Below, piece after piece: positions 42,060 to 51,127 of a stretch of 61,974 nucleotides of DNA. The stretch spans positions 1 to 61,974 of the forward strand of contig CACYTH010000010.1 in assembly GCA_902777325.1 (NCBI GenBank). Direction: 5' to 3'. Origin of the DNA: an uncultured Coriobacteriaceae bacterium (GTDB taxonomy: Bacteria > Actinomycetota > Coriobacteriia > Coriobacteriales > Atopobiaceae). The notes beneath the pieces are model-generated. The model searched no databases, had not been told where the DNA came from, and was given only the letters and a program-made list of their open reading frames with translations. The translations under genes and the position numbers were made by a program. The number at the start of each line of letters is the position of its first letter. Position 1 is the stretch's first letter.

Positions 42060-45000
42060 ATGCGCAGCGCCTTTGCCAAGGACATACTACGCAGCATACG
42101 TGGCTCGCTGGGGCGCTTTCTGGCCATCATGGGCATCGTGGCCCTCGGCTGCGGCTTCTATGCGGGCCTGCAGATGTGCGGCCCCGACATGCGGGCCGAT
42201 GCCGACGCGCTCTACGACGGGACGAACCTCTGGGACATCCGGCTGATATCCACGCTTGGCTTTGGTGACGAGGACGTCGAGCGCGCGAGGGAGATCGAGG
42301 GCGTCGAGCAGGTCATGCCCTCGCTTACCTGCGATGCCATGGCCCGCTTGGGGGACGAGCAGGTTGCCGTGCGCATATCCTCGCTTGACGTCGGCGCGGC
42401 TGAGGCAAGCCATGCCGAGGGGCTCTATGCGGTGGCGTCTGACGATGCGGGCTACCTCAACAGGCCCCGTCTGATGGAGGGGCGCTGGCCTGCCGCCGAG
42501 GGCGAGTGCGTGATCAGTGCCGACGTGCCGCGAGACGACTGCGGCATGGGGGACACGATCGAGCTGCTCTACGGCACCACGGAGCTGGACGACCTGCTCC
42601 GCGTGAGGGAGCTGACGGTGGTTGGCACCGTGACCTCGTCAAACTACCCCTACACGGGCTCATTCGGCTCGACCACCCTGGGCTCGGGCATGATCGACCA
42701 GTACATATTTGTCGCGCCAACGTCCGTTGTCGAGGATGCCCCATACACCGAGATCTACCTCACGGTGGAGGGGGCAGTGGAAGAGCTCAGCGAGTCCAAG
42801 GCCTACGAGGAAGTGGTCGCAGCGACCAAGGACCGTCTCGTGGAGCTGCAAGACGAGCTCTCTTCAGCTCGCCAGGCGGACCTCAAGGCCGACGCGCAGG
42901 AGCAGCTCGACGAGAAGTGGGGCGAGTACTACGACGAGAAGGCCAAGGTCGACAAGGAGCTTGCCGACGCACGTGACGAGCTGGCCGATGCCGCCGAGCA
43001 GATTGCCGACGGCGAGCGCGAGCTTGCAGACGGCGAGGCCCAGTACCGGGACGGCTTGGCGCGATACGAGTCCGAGCGCAGGAGCGCCTATCAGAAGCTC
43101 GCCGACGCCGAGGCCGAGATAAACGCAAACCAGGCCACGCTCGACGAAAAGAGACGCGAGTGGCAGCAGGGTGCCAGGCAGCTCCAAGAGGGGCGCGCCG
43201 CGTACGAGAAGGGTCTGCGCGAGGTGCTGGAGCAGCTGGACGTGGCGTCGGCTGCCGATGCGCGGGAGAAGCTCGATGGGAGCGCACGGCAGCTCGATGA
43301 CGGCATCGCGCAGGTCGAGGACGGCATAGCCCAGATTGAGGCCGCGCCGGCCCAGGCGCAGGCGGCTATAGACCAGCTGACGGCGGCCATCGGCGAGGCG
43401 CAGGGAGCCATCGAGACCTGCGAGGCGGGCATCGCCGCCGCAGACCAGGCAATCGCCTCCCTCACGGAACAGCTAGCCGGCATTCCGCCAAAAGATGAGC
43501 TCGAGGCGACAAAGGCGCAGTTCACGGGTGCCATTGCGGCAATCGAGGCGCTCGGCGACAAGGCCACTCCCGAGCAGCTTGCCCAGCTGGAGCAGCTCAA
43601 GGCGCAGCTTGCGCAGGTGGATGAGGCTCTTGCAGCGCGCGTGCAGATAGAGGCGGGCATCGCCCAGGCAGAGGAGGGCAAGAGACAGGCCGAGGAGGGC
43701 AAGGCCCAGGCGGAGGCGGGGCTTGCCCAGGCGGAGGCGGGTCTCGCTCAGGCGAGGGCGGCGCTTGCCCAGGCACAGGAAGCTCAAAAGCAGCTGCCGG
43801 GGCTTCGCGCCCAGCTCGAGGAGCTGAAGGCGCAGCGCGCCCAAGTCGACGAGGCCCTTGCGGGGCTGGACGAGCTGGACGCCGCAAAGCGGACCCTGGA
43901 CGAGTCGCAGGCCGAGCTCGATGCCGGAAAGGCCCAGCTCGACGATGCTCAGGCACAGCTCGATGCGGGGCGCAAGACCCTTGCCGCAAGCAGGCGCACA
44001 GCGGATGAGGAGCTTGCCAAGGCGAAGTCACAGCTCGACGATGCCGCGGCGGAACTCGCCGACGCACGAGCCCAGCTGGCCGACGCGCGCGAGCAGTATG
44101 CGGACGGCCTGGCCGAGTACGAGGATGGCAAGGCGGAGGCCGAGGAGGAGTTCTCCGACGCGCTCGAGCAGCTCAACGACGCCCAGCGCGAGATCGACGA
44201 GATCGAGCTGCCCGACATCTACGCGCTCGACCGCACGCAGAGCGAGGGAGCGGCGACCTACCACGCAGACGCCGGGCGCATCGACTCCATCGCCGACGTC
44301 TTCCCCTTCATCTTCTTCCTGGTGGCGGCGCTGGTGGCGCTCACCACCATGACCCGCATGGTCGAGGACGACCGCGTGCTCATTGGCACGTACAAAGCTC
44401 TGGGCTACGGCACCGGCGCTATCGCCTCCAAGTACCTTGCGTACGCCGGCGTGGCCGGTGTGGTGGGTGCGACCATCGGCATCCTCGTGCTCTCGCAGGT
44501 CCTGCCCTTCATCGTCATGAGCGCCTACTCGATCATCTACACGATACCCCTGCACCCCTTCCCGCTGCCCATCTCGCCGGGCATAGCGCTCATGTCGGGC
44601 GGTCTGGGCGTGGGGGTCACCCTGATCGCGACCTGGGGCGCCGTGGTCTCGAGCCTGCGCGAGGTGCCTGCCACGCTCATGCTGCCGCGGGCGCCGGTTG
44701 CGGGCAAGCGCATCCTGCTCGAGCGCGTGCGGCCCGTCTGGCAGCGTCTCTCCTTCACCTGGAAGGTCACCTGTCGCAACCTCTTCCGCTACAAGCGGCG
44801 TTTCCTCATGACGGTCATCGGCATCTCGGGATGCACGGCGCTGCTACTGGTGGGCTTTGGCCTGCACGACTCCATCTGGGACATCATCGACCGCCAGTAT
44901 GGGCCCATCATTCACTTCGACACGACCATCGGCCTGGATGACAACGCCATCGAGCTGGACGTGCGCCGCGTGATCGACTACCTGGAGGGCACGGGCGAGG

Positions 45001-45914
45001 TGGACGGTATCGTGCGCGTGCAGAACGAGAACATGCAGGCGGGCGCTGCGGGCTCTAGCGAGAAGATTCGCGTCAACACGGTGATCCCGCGCGATGCGAG
45101 CGCGATGGCGGAGGTCATCACCTTTAGGAACCGCATTTCCGGCCAGCCCATCGAGCTCACGGACGACTCGGTGGTCATCACCGAGAAGCTGGCTCTCAAG
45201 TACGGCCTTGCGGAGGGCGATGCCATTACGCTCTTTGACCAGGACGATGTGGGCAACGCCGTCGGTGAGGGGCACGAGCTCACCGTCACGGGCGTCGCGG
45301 AGAACTACGTGGGCAACCTCGTGTACGTGGGGCGCAACGCCTGGCGGCAGGTGGACGCCTCGGCTCCGGTATTCTCCACCATCTACGCCTCGACGACACC
45401 CGACGAGGCCGTTCGCAAGTCCGTCACCGACAGGCTGCACGACATGGAGGACGTCTCCACCGTCATCTTCTCCGACGAGACCATCAACATGTATCGCAAC
45501 ATGCTCTCTGTCGTCGACATGATCGTGGTGGTGCTCATCGTGAGTGCGGCCGCACTGGCCTACATCGTGCTGTACAACCTCACCAACATCAACATCGGAG
45601 AACGCATCCGCGAGATCGCGAGCCTCAAGGTGCTGGGGTTCACGCGCGGCGAGGTGCAGGCCTACATCTTCCGCGAGATTGGCATCCTCGCCGTGATCGG
45701 CGACGCTCTGGGCATGGTGCTGGGCATCTTCCTCGAGCGCTTTGTGGTGACCACAGCGGAGGTCGACTACGTCATGTTCGGGCGCACCATCCATGCGCCT
45801 AGCTTTGCCTATGCCTTCGCGCTCACGCTGCTCTTTACGGGCCTCGTGATACTCTCCCTGCGCCACAAGCTGGACCGCGTGGACATGGTGGAGTCGCTCA
45901 AGAGCATCGACTGA
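42060..45914 (+). CDS. FtsX-type ABC permease with very long external coiled coil
   Basis: The 1284-residue protein starts with a membrane helix (about 20-38) and a MacB-like periplasmic domain. It then has about 470 residues (about 240-715) of nearly continuous coiled coil with many A/Q/E/L heptads (for example EEGKAQAEAGLAQAEAGLAQ). A first FtsX domain (about 745-850) and a second (about 1160-1284) end in RHKLDRVDMVESLKSID. Actinobacterial and streptococcal permeases of this type pair with a LolD-like ATPase and can signal across the wall to hydrolases; FtsX itself activates coiled-coil PcsB-type peptidases. A coiled-coil peptidase of that type lies 1.9 kb downstream, so a functional link is worth testing. 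Confidence 0.9.
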   Translation: MRSAFAKDILRSIRGSLGRFLAIMGIVALGCGFYAGLQMCGPDMRADADALYDGTNLWDIRLISTLGFGDEDVERAREIEGVEQVMPSLTCDAMARLGDEQVAVRISSLDVGAAEASHAEGLYAVASDDAGYLNRPRLMEGRWPAAEGECVISADVPRDDCGMGDTIELLYGTTELDDLLRVRELTVVGTVTSSNYPYTGSFGSTTLGSGMIDQYIFVAPTSVVEDAPYTEIYLTVEGAVEELSESKAYEEVVAATKDRLVELQDELSSARQADLKADAQEQLDEKWGEYYDEKAKVDKELADARDELADAAEQIADGERELADGEAQYRDGLARYESERRSAYQKLADAEAEINANQATLDEKRREWQQGARQLQEGRAAYEKGLREVLEQLDVASAADAREKLDGSARQLDDGIAQVEDGIAQIEAAPAQAQAAIDQLTAAIGEAQGAIETCEAGIAAADQAIASLTEQLAGIPPKDELEATKAQFTGAIAAIEALGDKATPEQLAQLEQLKAQLAQVDEALAARVQIEAGIAQAEEGKRQAEEGKAQAEAGLAQAEAGLAQARAALAQAQEAQKQLPGLRAQLEELKAQRAQVDEALAGLDELDAAKRTLDESQAELDAGKAQLDDAQAQLDAGRKTLAASRRTADEELAKAKSQLDDAAAELADARAQLADAREQYADGLAEYEDGKAEAEEEFSDALEQLNDAQREIDEIELPDIYALDRTQSEGAATYHADAGRIDSIADVFPFIFFLVAALVALTTMTRMVEDDRVLIGTYKALGYGTGAIASKYLAYAGVAGVVGATIGILVLSQVLPFIVMSAYSIIYTIPLHPFPLPISPGIALMSGGLGVGVTLIATWGAVVSSLREVPATLMLPRAPVAGKRILLERVRPVWQRLSFTWKVTCRNLFRYKRRFLMTVIGISGCTALLLVGFGLHDSIWDIIDRQYGPIIHFDTTIGLDDNAIELDVRRVIDYLEGTGEVDGIVRVQNENMQAGAAGSSEKIRVNTVIPRDASAMAEVITFRNRISGQPIELTDDSVVITEKLALKYGLAEGDAITLFDQDDVGNAVGEGHELTVTGVAENYVGNLVYVGRNAWRQVDASAPVFSTIYASTTPDEAVRKSVTDRLHDMEDVSTVIFSDETINMYRNMLSVVDMIVVVLIVSAAALAYIVLYNLTNINIGERIREIASLKVLGFTRGEVQAYIFREIGILAVIGDALGMVLGIFLERFVVTTAEVDYVMFGRTIHAPSFAYAFALTLLFTGLVILSLRHKLDRVDMVESLKSID

Positions 45915-45946
45915 CGGCTCCCGGGTTTAGCGCCGGCGGCATGGGG

Positions 45947-45952
45947 TATAAG
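45947..45952 (+). promoter_or_regulatory. -10 element (TATAAG) for the first prepilin-peptidase-like gene
   Basis: TATAAG lies 46 nt before the GTG at 45998. The -35-like TTTAGC stands 15-16 bp upstream. It argues against translation from an ATG at 45941, which lies in the promoter itself. Confidence 0.45.
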
Positions 45953-45997
45953 CACACCTACCAACCTGAAGGATCCGACGGGGGGAGGAGTCTGCCT

Positions 45998-46663
45998 GTG
46001 CAGAGTGTGCTTGTTGCCTTGGGGCTCCTCGCCGTGGGATTTGCGGCTGGCGGTCTGGCGTGGCGGTGGGCCGGCGCATGCTGCGCCGCCATCCCGCCGG
46101 TGAGCCCGCACCTGGCAAGGCTCGCTTGCGGCCTCATGTGGGCTGGTCTGGGCCTTGTCTACGGCCCCCATCTGGAGACCGTCGAGCTCTGTCTGCTGGC
46201 GCTGGTTCTGGTGGCGCTCTCGCTTACCGACCTGGCCTCACTTACCATCCCCAATGCCTGCATCGTGGCGGCCGTTCTGGTGCGCGTGCCCTACATCGCC
46301 TTCGCCGGTCTGCTAGGCAAAGCGGATCCGGCGGCCCTGCTCGTCCGGTCGCTTGCGGGAGGGCTTGGCACCCTTGTGTCCCTGCTGGTCTTGACCGTGA
46401 TCCTGGACCGTCTCCTGGGCACGGAGAGCCTCGGTGGGGGAGACCTCAAGCTGCTTGCCGTGGCGGGCATGTATGTGGGGTGGATGGCCGTGCCCATGCT
46501 GGCGCTGGCATGTCTCCTTGGCCTTGCCGGCGCTTTCGTCAAGGCGCACGGCCGCCCCGATGCGCTCGAGCCGTTTGCCTTCGGACCTGCCATCGCCTGC
46601 TCCCTCTGGGTGGCGCTCATGGTGGCCCCCCTCAGCGCTGGGTTTGTGAGGTGGATGTTCTGA
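45998..46663 (+). CDS. Prepilin-peptidase-like protein, protease domain only
   Basis: The 221-residue polytopic protein is an A24-type aspartic peptidase domain. Both catalytic aspartates are present: LTDLASLTIPN and GGGDLKLLAVAG. The N-terminal cytoplasmic cysteine/methylase domain of PilD is absent, as in TadV/CpaA-type peptidases. It would cleave type IV pilin-like or Tad leader peptides. The GTG start has GGGGAGGAG 8 nt upstream. It is followed 69 nt later by a second, longer homologue. No pilin or Tad gene is in the window. Confidence 0.85.
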   Translation: MQSVLVALGLLAVGFAAGGLAWRWAGACCAAIPPVSPHLARLACGLMWAGLGLVYGPHLETVELCLLALVLVALSLTDLASLTIPNACIVAAVLVRVPYIAFAGLLGKADPAALLVRSLAGGLGTLVSLLVLTVILDRLLGTESLGGGDLKLLAVAGMYVGWMAVPMLALACLLGLAGAFVKAHGRPDALEPFAFGPAIACSLWVALMVAPLSAGFVRWMF

Positions 46664-46732
46664 GCGGGTTTGGGTCCCGTCTTGCGGCCCAATGCGGTAT
46701 CGTAAGAGAACACTTTCGGCGGATAGGTACAC

Positions 46733-47656
46733 ATGCTTGCTGCTCATCAGGTCAGATTCTTCGAGTCACCAGCTCTGACGCTTGGCGTATGCCTCGTGGC
46801 TGTCGTCGGCGGCCTCTTTGCCGGCTCGATTCTGCATACCATGGCGTGGCGCATGTCCAAGGACAGGCCCGCCCTTGGCGGCGGCAGACATTGCGCCTCG
46901 TGCGACCATCCGCTGACGTTCAGGGAGTCGCTCCCGCTTCTGGGCTGGCTCCTCCAAAGAGGGGTCTGCCCCTATTGCGGCGAGCACATCAGCCTCGAGG
47001 GACCACTCTGCGAGATGCTCTGCTCGGGCATGTTTGTGAGCGTCGTGCTGCGCTATGGCGCCACGGCACAGACCCTCGAGGTGCTCGGCATCGTCTGCGT
47101 GCTGTTCTTGATCGCCCTCTCGGCGCTCAAGGAGTACCGGATACCAAACGGCTGCATTCTCATGGCGTACCTCATCAGGATTGCCTATCTTGCCTGGCTC
47201 TTTGTAATTGGTGACAATGCGACGCAGCTTGTCATCTCCTCGATCACGGGCGCCCTGGGCATGGCCATCCCGCTCGCGCTCGCGCTGTTCTTGAGCGATG
47301 CCATGCTCGACCGCGACATCACGGGTATGGGTACGGTCAAGCTGGCGAGCGTCATGGGCTTCTACCTGGGCTGGCAGCAGGGAATCCTGGCCATGGCTGC
47401 TGCGGTCATGCTGCTGGCGGTGGTCTGGCTGCTCAGCCCGGTCAAGCTCCAGCACGTGGAGGTCGAGGGAGGAGCGCATCGCGACCCCGACGCAGCAGGT
47501 ACCAGGCCCTCTCCGCGTGACCTCAAGGCCACGCTCGAGGAGGACATCGCGGAGCCTATGCGGGTCGTGCCCTTTGCGCCGGCCATCGCCATCGCATTTT
47601 GGGTGGTGCTGCTCGTCGGCATCACCCCTGGCGCCTGGAACGCCCCCATCTTCTGA
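46733..47656 (+). CDS. PilD-like protein with cysteine domain but without catalytic aspartates
   Basis: The 307-residue protein has the full PilD layout: an N-terminal helix, a cytoplasmic tetracysteine domain (CASC...CPYC, about 55-85) linked to zinc binding and N-methylation, then the A24 membrane domain. The aspartates are replaced: ALSALKEYRIPNG where the preceding gene has LSLTDLASLTIPN, and GMGTVKLA for GGGDLKLL. It therefore should not cleave by itself. It may be the methylase or a regulatory partner of the protease-only protein encoded just upstream. A further long cytoplasmic loop (about 240-275) is unusual. Confidence 0.85.
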   Translation: MLAAHQVRFFESPALTLGVCLVAVVGGLFAGSILHTMAWRMSKDRPALGGGRHCASCDHPLTFRESLPLLGWLLQRGVCPYCGEHISLEGPLCEMLCSGMFVSVVLRYGATAQTLEVLGIVCVLFLIALSALKEYRIPNGCILMAYLIRIAYLAWLFVIGDNATQLVISSITGALGMAIPLALALFLSDAMLDRDITGMGTVKLASVMGFYLGWQQGILAMAAAVMLLAVVWLLSPVKLQHVEVEGGAHRDPDAAGTRPSPRDLKATLEEDIAEPMRVVPFAPAIAIAFWVVLLVGITPGAWNAPIF

Positions 47657-47729
47657 TCGTCCACGGCCCGACGACCACGTTTGCGCCAGCACGCTCCGCA
47701 CCGCTCCGCGTGTGGATGTGTCGGAATCT

Positions 47730-47758
47730 GCGCAATTGCGCCAATCCAGTGCTACCAT
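47730..47758 (+). promoter_or_regulatory. Palindrome and -10 upstream of the wall peptidase gene
   Basis: GCGCAATTGCGC (47730-47741) is a 12-bp perfect palindrome at the -35 position relative to TACCAT (47753-47758). The start codon is 71 nt further on. Confidence 0.45.
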
Positions 47759-47828
47759 GACCCTTATCCAAGACGCCCCCATACGGGGCACGTCTCGAAT
47801 TGCAGCTTAAACGGACAGGGAGACTACG

Positions 47829-49013
47829 ATGGAACCCACGTCATATTCGCGTCGAACGGCACTCAAGATTCTTGCGGCCGCTGCCGGGCTGACGCTTGTT
47901 CCAGCGATTCCCGCCGGTGCCATCACGCAAAGTGACATCGACAAGACCGAGAAGGAGCTCGCCTCCGCCCAGGCAGAGTACGACGAGGTGCAGGCGCAGC
48001 TCGAGGACATTGCCGAGCAGTACGAGGCACTCTCCAAGGAGCTCGCCGGCACCCTTGCCTCCATCGACGAGGTGAGCGGCCAGATCGCCGACACAGAGAA
48101 GCAGATCGAGCAGAAGGAGGCGGAGCTCGAGGAGAAGCGCGAGACCCTCTCCCGCCGCATCCGTAGCGCCTACAAGTCCGGTGGCGACGAGGCGCTCTCC
48201 GCACTCCTCATGGCGGAGTCCTTCGAGGAGCTGAGCTCCAACATCTACTACCTCGACAAGATCACCGAGAACGACCGCACCCTCATCGAGGACGTCGAGC
48301 GCCTGAAGGGCGAGCTCGAGCAGCATCAGGCCGACCTCGAGGCCGAGAAGGCCGAGCTCGAGGAGCTGCGCTCCCAGCAGGAAAAGCAGCTCTCCGAGAT
48401 GCAGGCAAAGCAAGAGGAGGTCCAGAAGATCCTCGAGGACCTCGACGAGGACGTCCAGGCGCTCATCGCCAAGCGCGACGAGGAGCTGCTCCAGCTAGCG
48501 CGCGAGCGCGAGGAGCAGAAGAAGCGCGAGGAGGAGGCCCGCAAGGCTGCGGAGGCTGCCGCAGCCGCCGCCGCAGCAGGGGGCTCCAACGCGGGCAACG
48601 TCACGGGCAGCTACGCCGATGGCACTACCTCCGGCTCGCAGGCGAGCGTGATTGCGGCCTGCCACTCGACCCCGAGTCCTGGTGGCGGACTCTGCGCCAT
48701 GTGGGTCTCCATGGTGTTCAGCAACGCCGGGTTCGCATATGGCAGCGGCAACGCCAACGACATGTACAACTGGTGGACCACCTCGTCAAACCGCGCGGAC
48801 CTCAAGCCGGGCATGATCGTCGCGGTCTCCACCCACAGCCACACCTCTGCCGGTCGCATCTATGGCCACATCGGCATCTACATCGGCGGCGGTGTGATGA
48901 TGGACAATGTCGGGTATATTCGCACCATCAGCGTAAACGAGTGGATCAACTACTACAGCACCACGGTGACGCCGCGCTGGGGCTGGTTCATGGGAATCAA
49001 GCTCGCCAAGTAG
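47829..49013 (+). CDS. Secreted coiled-coil cysteine peptidase (PcsB/CwlO-like, NlpC/P60 or CHAP)
   Basis: The 394-residue protein has a signal peptide with a twin-arginine-like SRRTALK followed by a hydrophobic core and AGA. It then has a long coiled coil (about 35-250), an Ala/Gly linker and a C-terminal cysteine-peptidase domain with GLCAMWVSMVFSNAG (Cys) and YGHIGIYIGGGVMMD (His). This is the architecture of peptidoglycan hydrolases controlled by FtsEX-like complexes. NlpC/P60 versus CHAP cannot be decided by eye. GGGAGA precedes the start. The FtsX-type permease with coiled coil at 42.1 kb is a candidate controller. Confidence 0.87.
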   Translation: MEPTSYSRRTALKILAAAAGLTLVPAIPAGAITQSDIDKTEKELASAQAEYDEVQAQLEDIAEQYEALSKELAGTLASIDEVSGQIADTEKQIEQKEAELEEKRETLSRRIRSAYKSGGDEALSALLMAESFEELSSNIYYLDKITENDRTLIEDVERLKGELEQHQADLEAEKAELEELRSQQEKQLSEMQAKQEEVQKILEDLDEDVQALIAKRDEELLQLAREREEQKKREEEARKAAEAAAAAAAAGGSNAGNVTGSYADGTTSGSQASVIAACHSTPSPGGGLCAMWVSMVFSNAGFAYGSGNANDMYNWWTTSSNRADLKPGMIVAVSTHSHTSAGRIYGHIGIYIGGGVMMDNVGYIRTISVNEWINYYSTTVTPRWGWFMGIKLAK

Positions 49014-49142
49014 GGCTCCCTCGGAGGTATAAAGGCGCGCAATGGCTGCCGTCCGCATGGGCGAGGCCGTTGCAGGACTGAGGCCATTGGCGCGGGGCCC
49101 AACAGCCCAGCGCCGAAGGCAGGCCTGAGAGGACGGCGCATC

Positions 49143-50405
49143 ATGGCGACCATCTACTGTATGAACTGTGGCGTCGAGCTCGACTCCGAGGCACGCTTCT
49201 GCAGCGTCTGCGGATCACCGACCCTGCTCGGTCTCAGCCTGGCCGAGGCGGAGGATGGCAAGGCCCAGGTGTCGTGCCCCTCCTGCGGCACCCTCAACGA
49301 CTCCGGCATCGCCCGCTGCGTTGCCTGCGGGGCGCCCCTGCGCAAGGCAGCCACGACGACGCTCGACATGCTGCCTTCCGTGCGCTACCCCCGCTACGAG
49401 GAGCCGGTGGCCGACACCGAGGAGGCACGCTCGCGCACCAAGGTGATTGGCATCGTGGCTGGCGCGCTCATCGTGGTCGCCCTCGTGGGAGGCGTCTTTG
49501 CGTCGGGCATTCTCGGCAGGCGCGGCAGCGATCCCAAGGTCACCTCGCCTGCCATCGAGGCGGGCGAGACGGACGGGGAGAGCTCCGAGGCGACAGAGGA
49601 GCTGACCCCCGCCGGCACCGAGATCCGCGACTCCCTGGAGGCGTACAGCTGGGAGGAGCTCTCGATCATCGGCAAGGAGATGAGCCGGTGCACCTCGCGC
49701 GACGCGGCGCTCGACATAGCCAAGAGCTATAACCTCGTCGATTCCGCGGGCAACATGTCCACGGCAACCAAGGACGCGACGCTCGAGGGCATCGGCGTCG
49801 CCCAGATGCGCCTGGTCGACGTCTACCACGATGATCTGGCCAACGGCGAGGGAAAGGCTGGCCTCACCTTCATGGCTGCCAACATCCCCGTCCAGCATCG
49901 CATGAACGCCGCCGATGACATAATGGGCGGCTGGGAGGCGAGCGAGCTGCGCTCGTGGCTCAACTCGGAGCTCCTCATGACGCTTGACGAGGACCTGCGC
50001 GCTGCCATCGTGCCGGTGGGCAAGCTCACCAACAACGTGGGCAACACCACGCTTGCCACAAGCGTCACTACCACCATCGACATGCTCTGGCTCCCCTCCA
50101 TGGTGGAGCTCTCAGGCCCCACCAACTGGACCTGGCCCTCCGACCCCGCGAACAGTGACGGCTACAACGCGGTTGTCGCCGCCGAAGGCAGCCAGTACGC
50201 GCTCTTCCAGACGCAGAACGTCCAGCAGCTTGCGGGTAACGGCGTGCTCACGCTCTCGGGTGCCGACGGTGCCGCCGCATGGTGGGAGCGCTCGGCCTCG
50301 TGCAGCGGCACGACCCAGTTCAGGTCGGTGAGCGAGCAGGGCGACCCAACCACCATCAGGTCAGCCTCCGTTGAGGGCGGCGTCTGCTTCGGGTTCTGCC
50401 TGTAG
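49143..50405 (+). CDS. Zinc-ribbon membrane protein with DUF6273 domain
   Basis: The 420-residue protein has two zinc ribbons (CMNCGVELDSEARFCSVCG and CPSCGTLNDSGIARCVACG, up to about residue 65), one membrane helix (about 100-122) and an acidic linker. The C-terminal region of the DUF6273 type (GWEASELRSWLNSELLMTLD, VGNTTLATSVTTTIDMLWLPS, GVCFGFCL) is placed outside. Function unknown; DUF6273 domains occur in surface proteins of gut Firmicutes and Actinobacteria. A TATAAA lies about 110 nt upstream. No clear strong ribosome site, so the start is moderate. Confidence 0.8.
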   Translation: MATIYCMNCGVELDSEARFCSVCGSPTLLGLSLAEAEDGKAQVSCPSCGTLNDSGIARCVACGAPLRKAATTTLDMLPSVRYPRYEEPVADTEEARSRTKVIGIVAGALIVVALVGGVFASGILGRRGSDPKVTSPAIEAGETDGESSEATEELTPAGTEIRDSLEAYSWEELSIIGKEMSRCTSRDAALDIAKSYNLVDSAGNMSTATKDATLEGIGVAQMRLVDVYHDDLANGEGKAGLTFMAANIPVQHRMNAADDIMGGWEASELRSWLNSELLMTLDEDLRAAIVPVGKLTNNVGNTTLATSVTTTIDMLWLPSMVELSGPTNWTWPSDPANSDGYNAVVAAEGSQYALFQTQNVQQLAGNGVLTLSGADGAAAWWERSASCSGTTQFRSVSEQGDPTTIRSASVEGGVCFGFCL

Positions 50406-50414
50406 GCGGCGCGC

Positions 50415-51005
50415 ATGGGAACGCCGCTTCTGCTGCACGCCTGCTGCGGGCCGTGCTCGCTCGAGCCGTTGAGGCTGCTCCGCGAGGAGGGCTTTGAGCC
50501 GACCATCTGCTGGACCAACCCCAACATCCAGCCCATCGAGGAGCATGACCTGCGCCTGCGCACCCTCATGGACTGGGCGCGCGACGTGGCGCACGTGGAG
50601 GTGGTGGTCGCGGGTGACGACCGCGAGCGCTGGGAGCGTGCGGTGGCGCCCTTTGGCTTCGACCGCGAGGCGCGGTGCCGCGCCTGCTACGCGCTGCGCC
50701 TCTCCGAGGCCTGCCACATGGCCCGCGAGCTGGGGTTCACGCACGTCTCCACCACGCTCGTCGTCTCTCCCTACCAGCTCTTTGACACCTGCCGCGAGGT
50801 GCTGGACTCGCTTGCTCGCAGCTACGGCCTGACCATGGTGTGGCGAGACTTCCGCGACTGGTATCCCGCTGCGACCACGCGCTCGCGGGAGCTTGGCATG
50901 TACCGGCAGAACTACTGCGGCTGCCGCTTCTCGGCCGCGGAGGCTGTTATCGAGCGCCATGAGGCGCGAGATGCCCGCAAGGCCGCCAAGGCGCATGCCA
51001 GCTGA
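50415..51005 (+). CDS. queH: Epoxyqueuosine reductase QueH
   Basis: The 196-residue protein has the QueH (DUF208) cysteine motifs: LLHACCGPC near the N-terminus, RCRACY in the middle and the C-terminal YRQNYCGCRFS. These bind a [4Fe-4S] cluster and a second iron site. QueH reduces epoxyqueuosine to queuosine in tRNA, replacing QueG in anaerobes. It begins 9 nt after the DUF6273 gene and is followed 122 nt later by queA, the preceding step of the pathway. Confidence 0.94.
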   Translation: MGTPLLLHACCGPCSLEPLRLLREEGFEPTICWTNPNIQPIEEHDLRLRTLMDWARDVAHVEVVVAGDDRERWERAVAPFGFDREARCRACYALRLSEACHMARELGFTHVSTTLVVSPYQLFDTCREVLDSLARSYGLTMVWRDFRDWYPAATTRSRELGMYRQNYCGCRFSAAEAVIERHEARDARKAAKAHAS

Positions 51006-51127
51006 TTCAGAGCCTCTGAAGCCCCAGTGACTTTTGCAGACGGTGCAGCATGTCGCTTTTGCGCCGCCTGCCGTGGCGCGCATGGCCTACAATCTCGTGT
51101 GCAAACCACGCTGAAGGAGGTCGCCAC

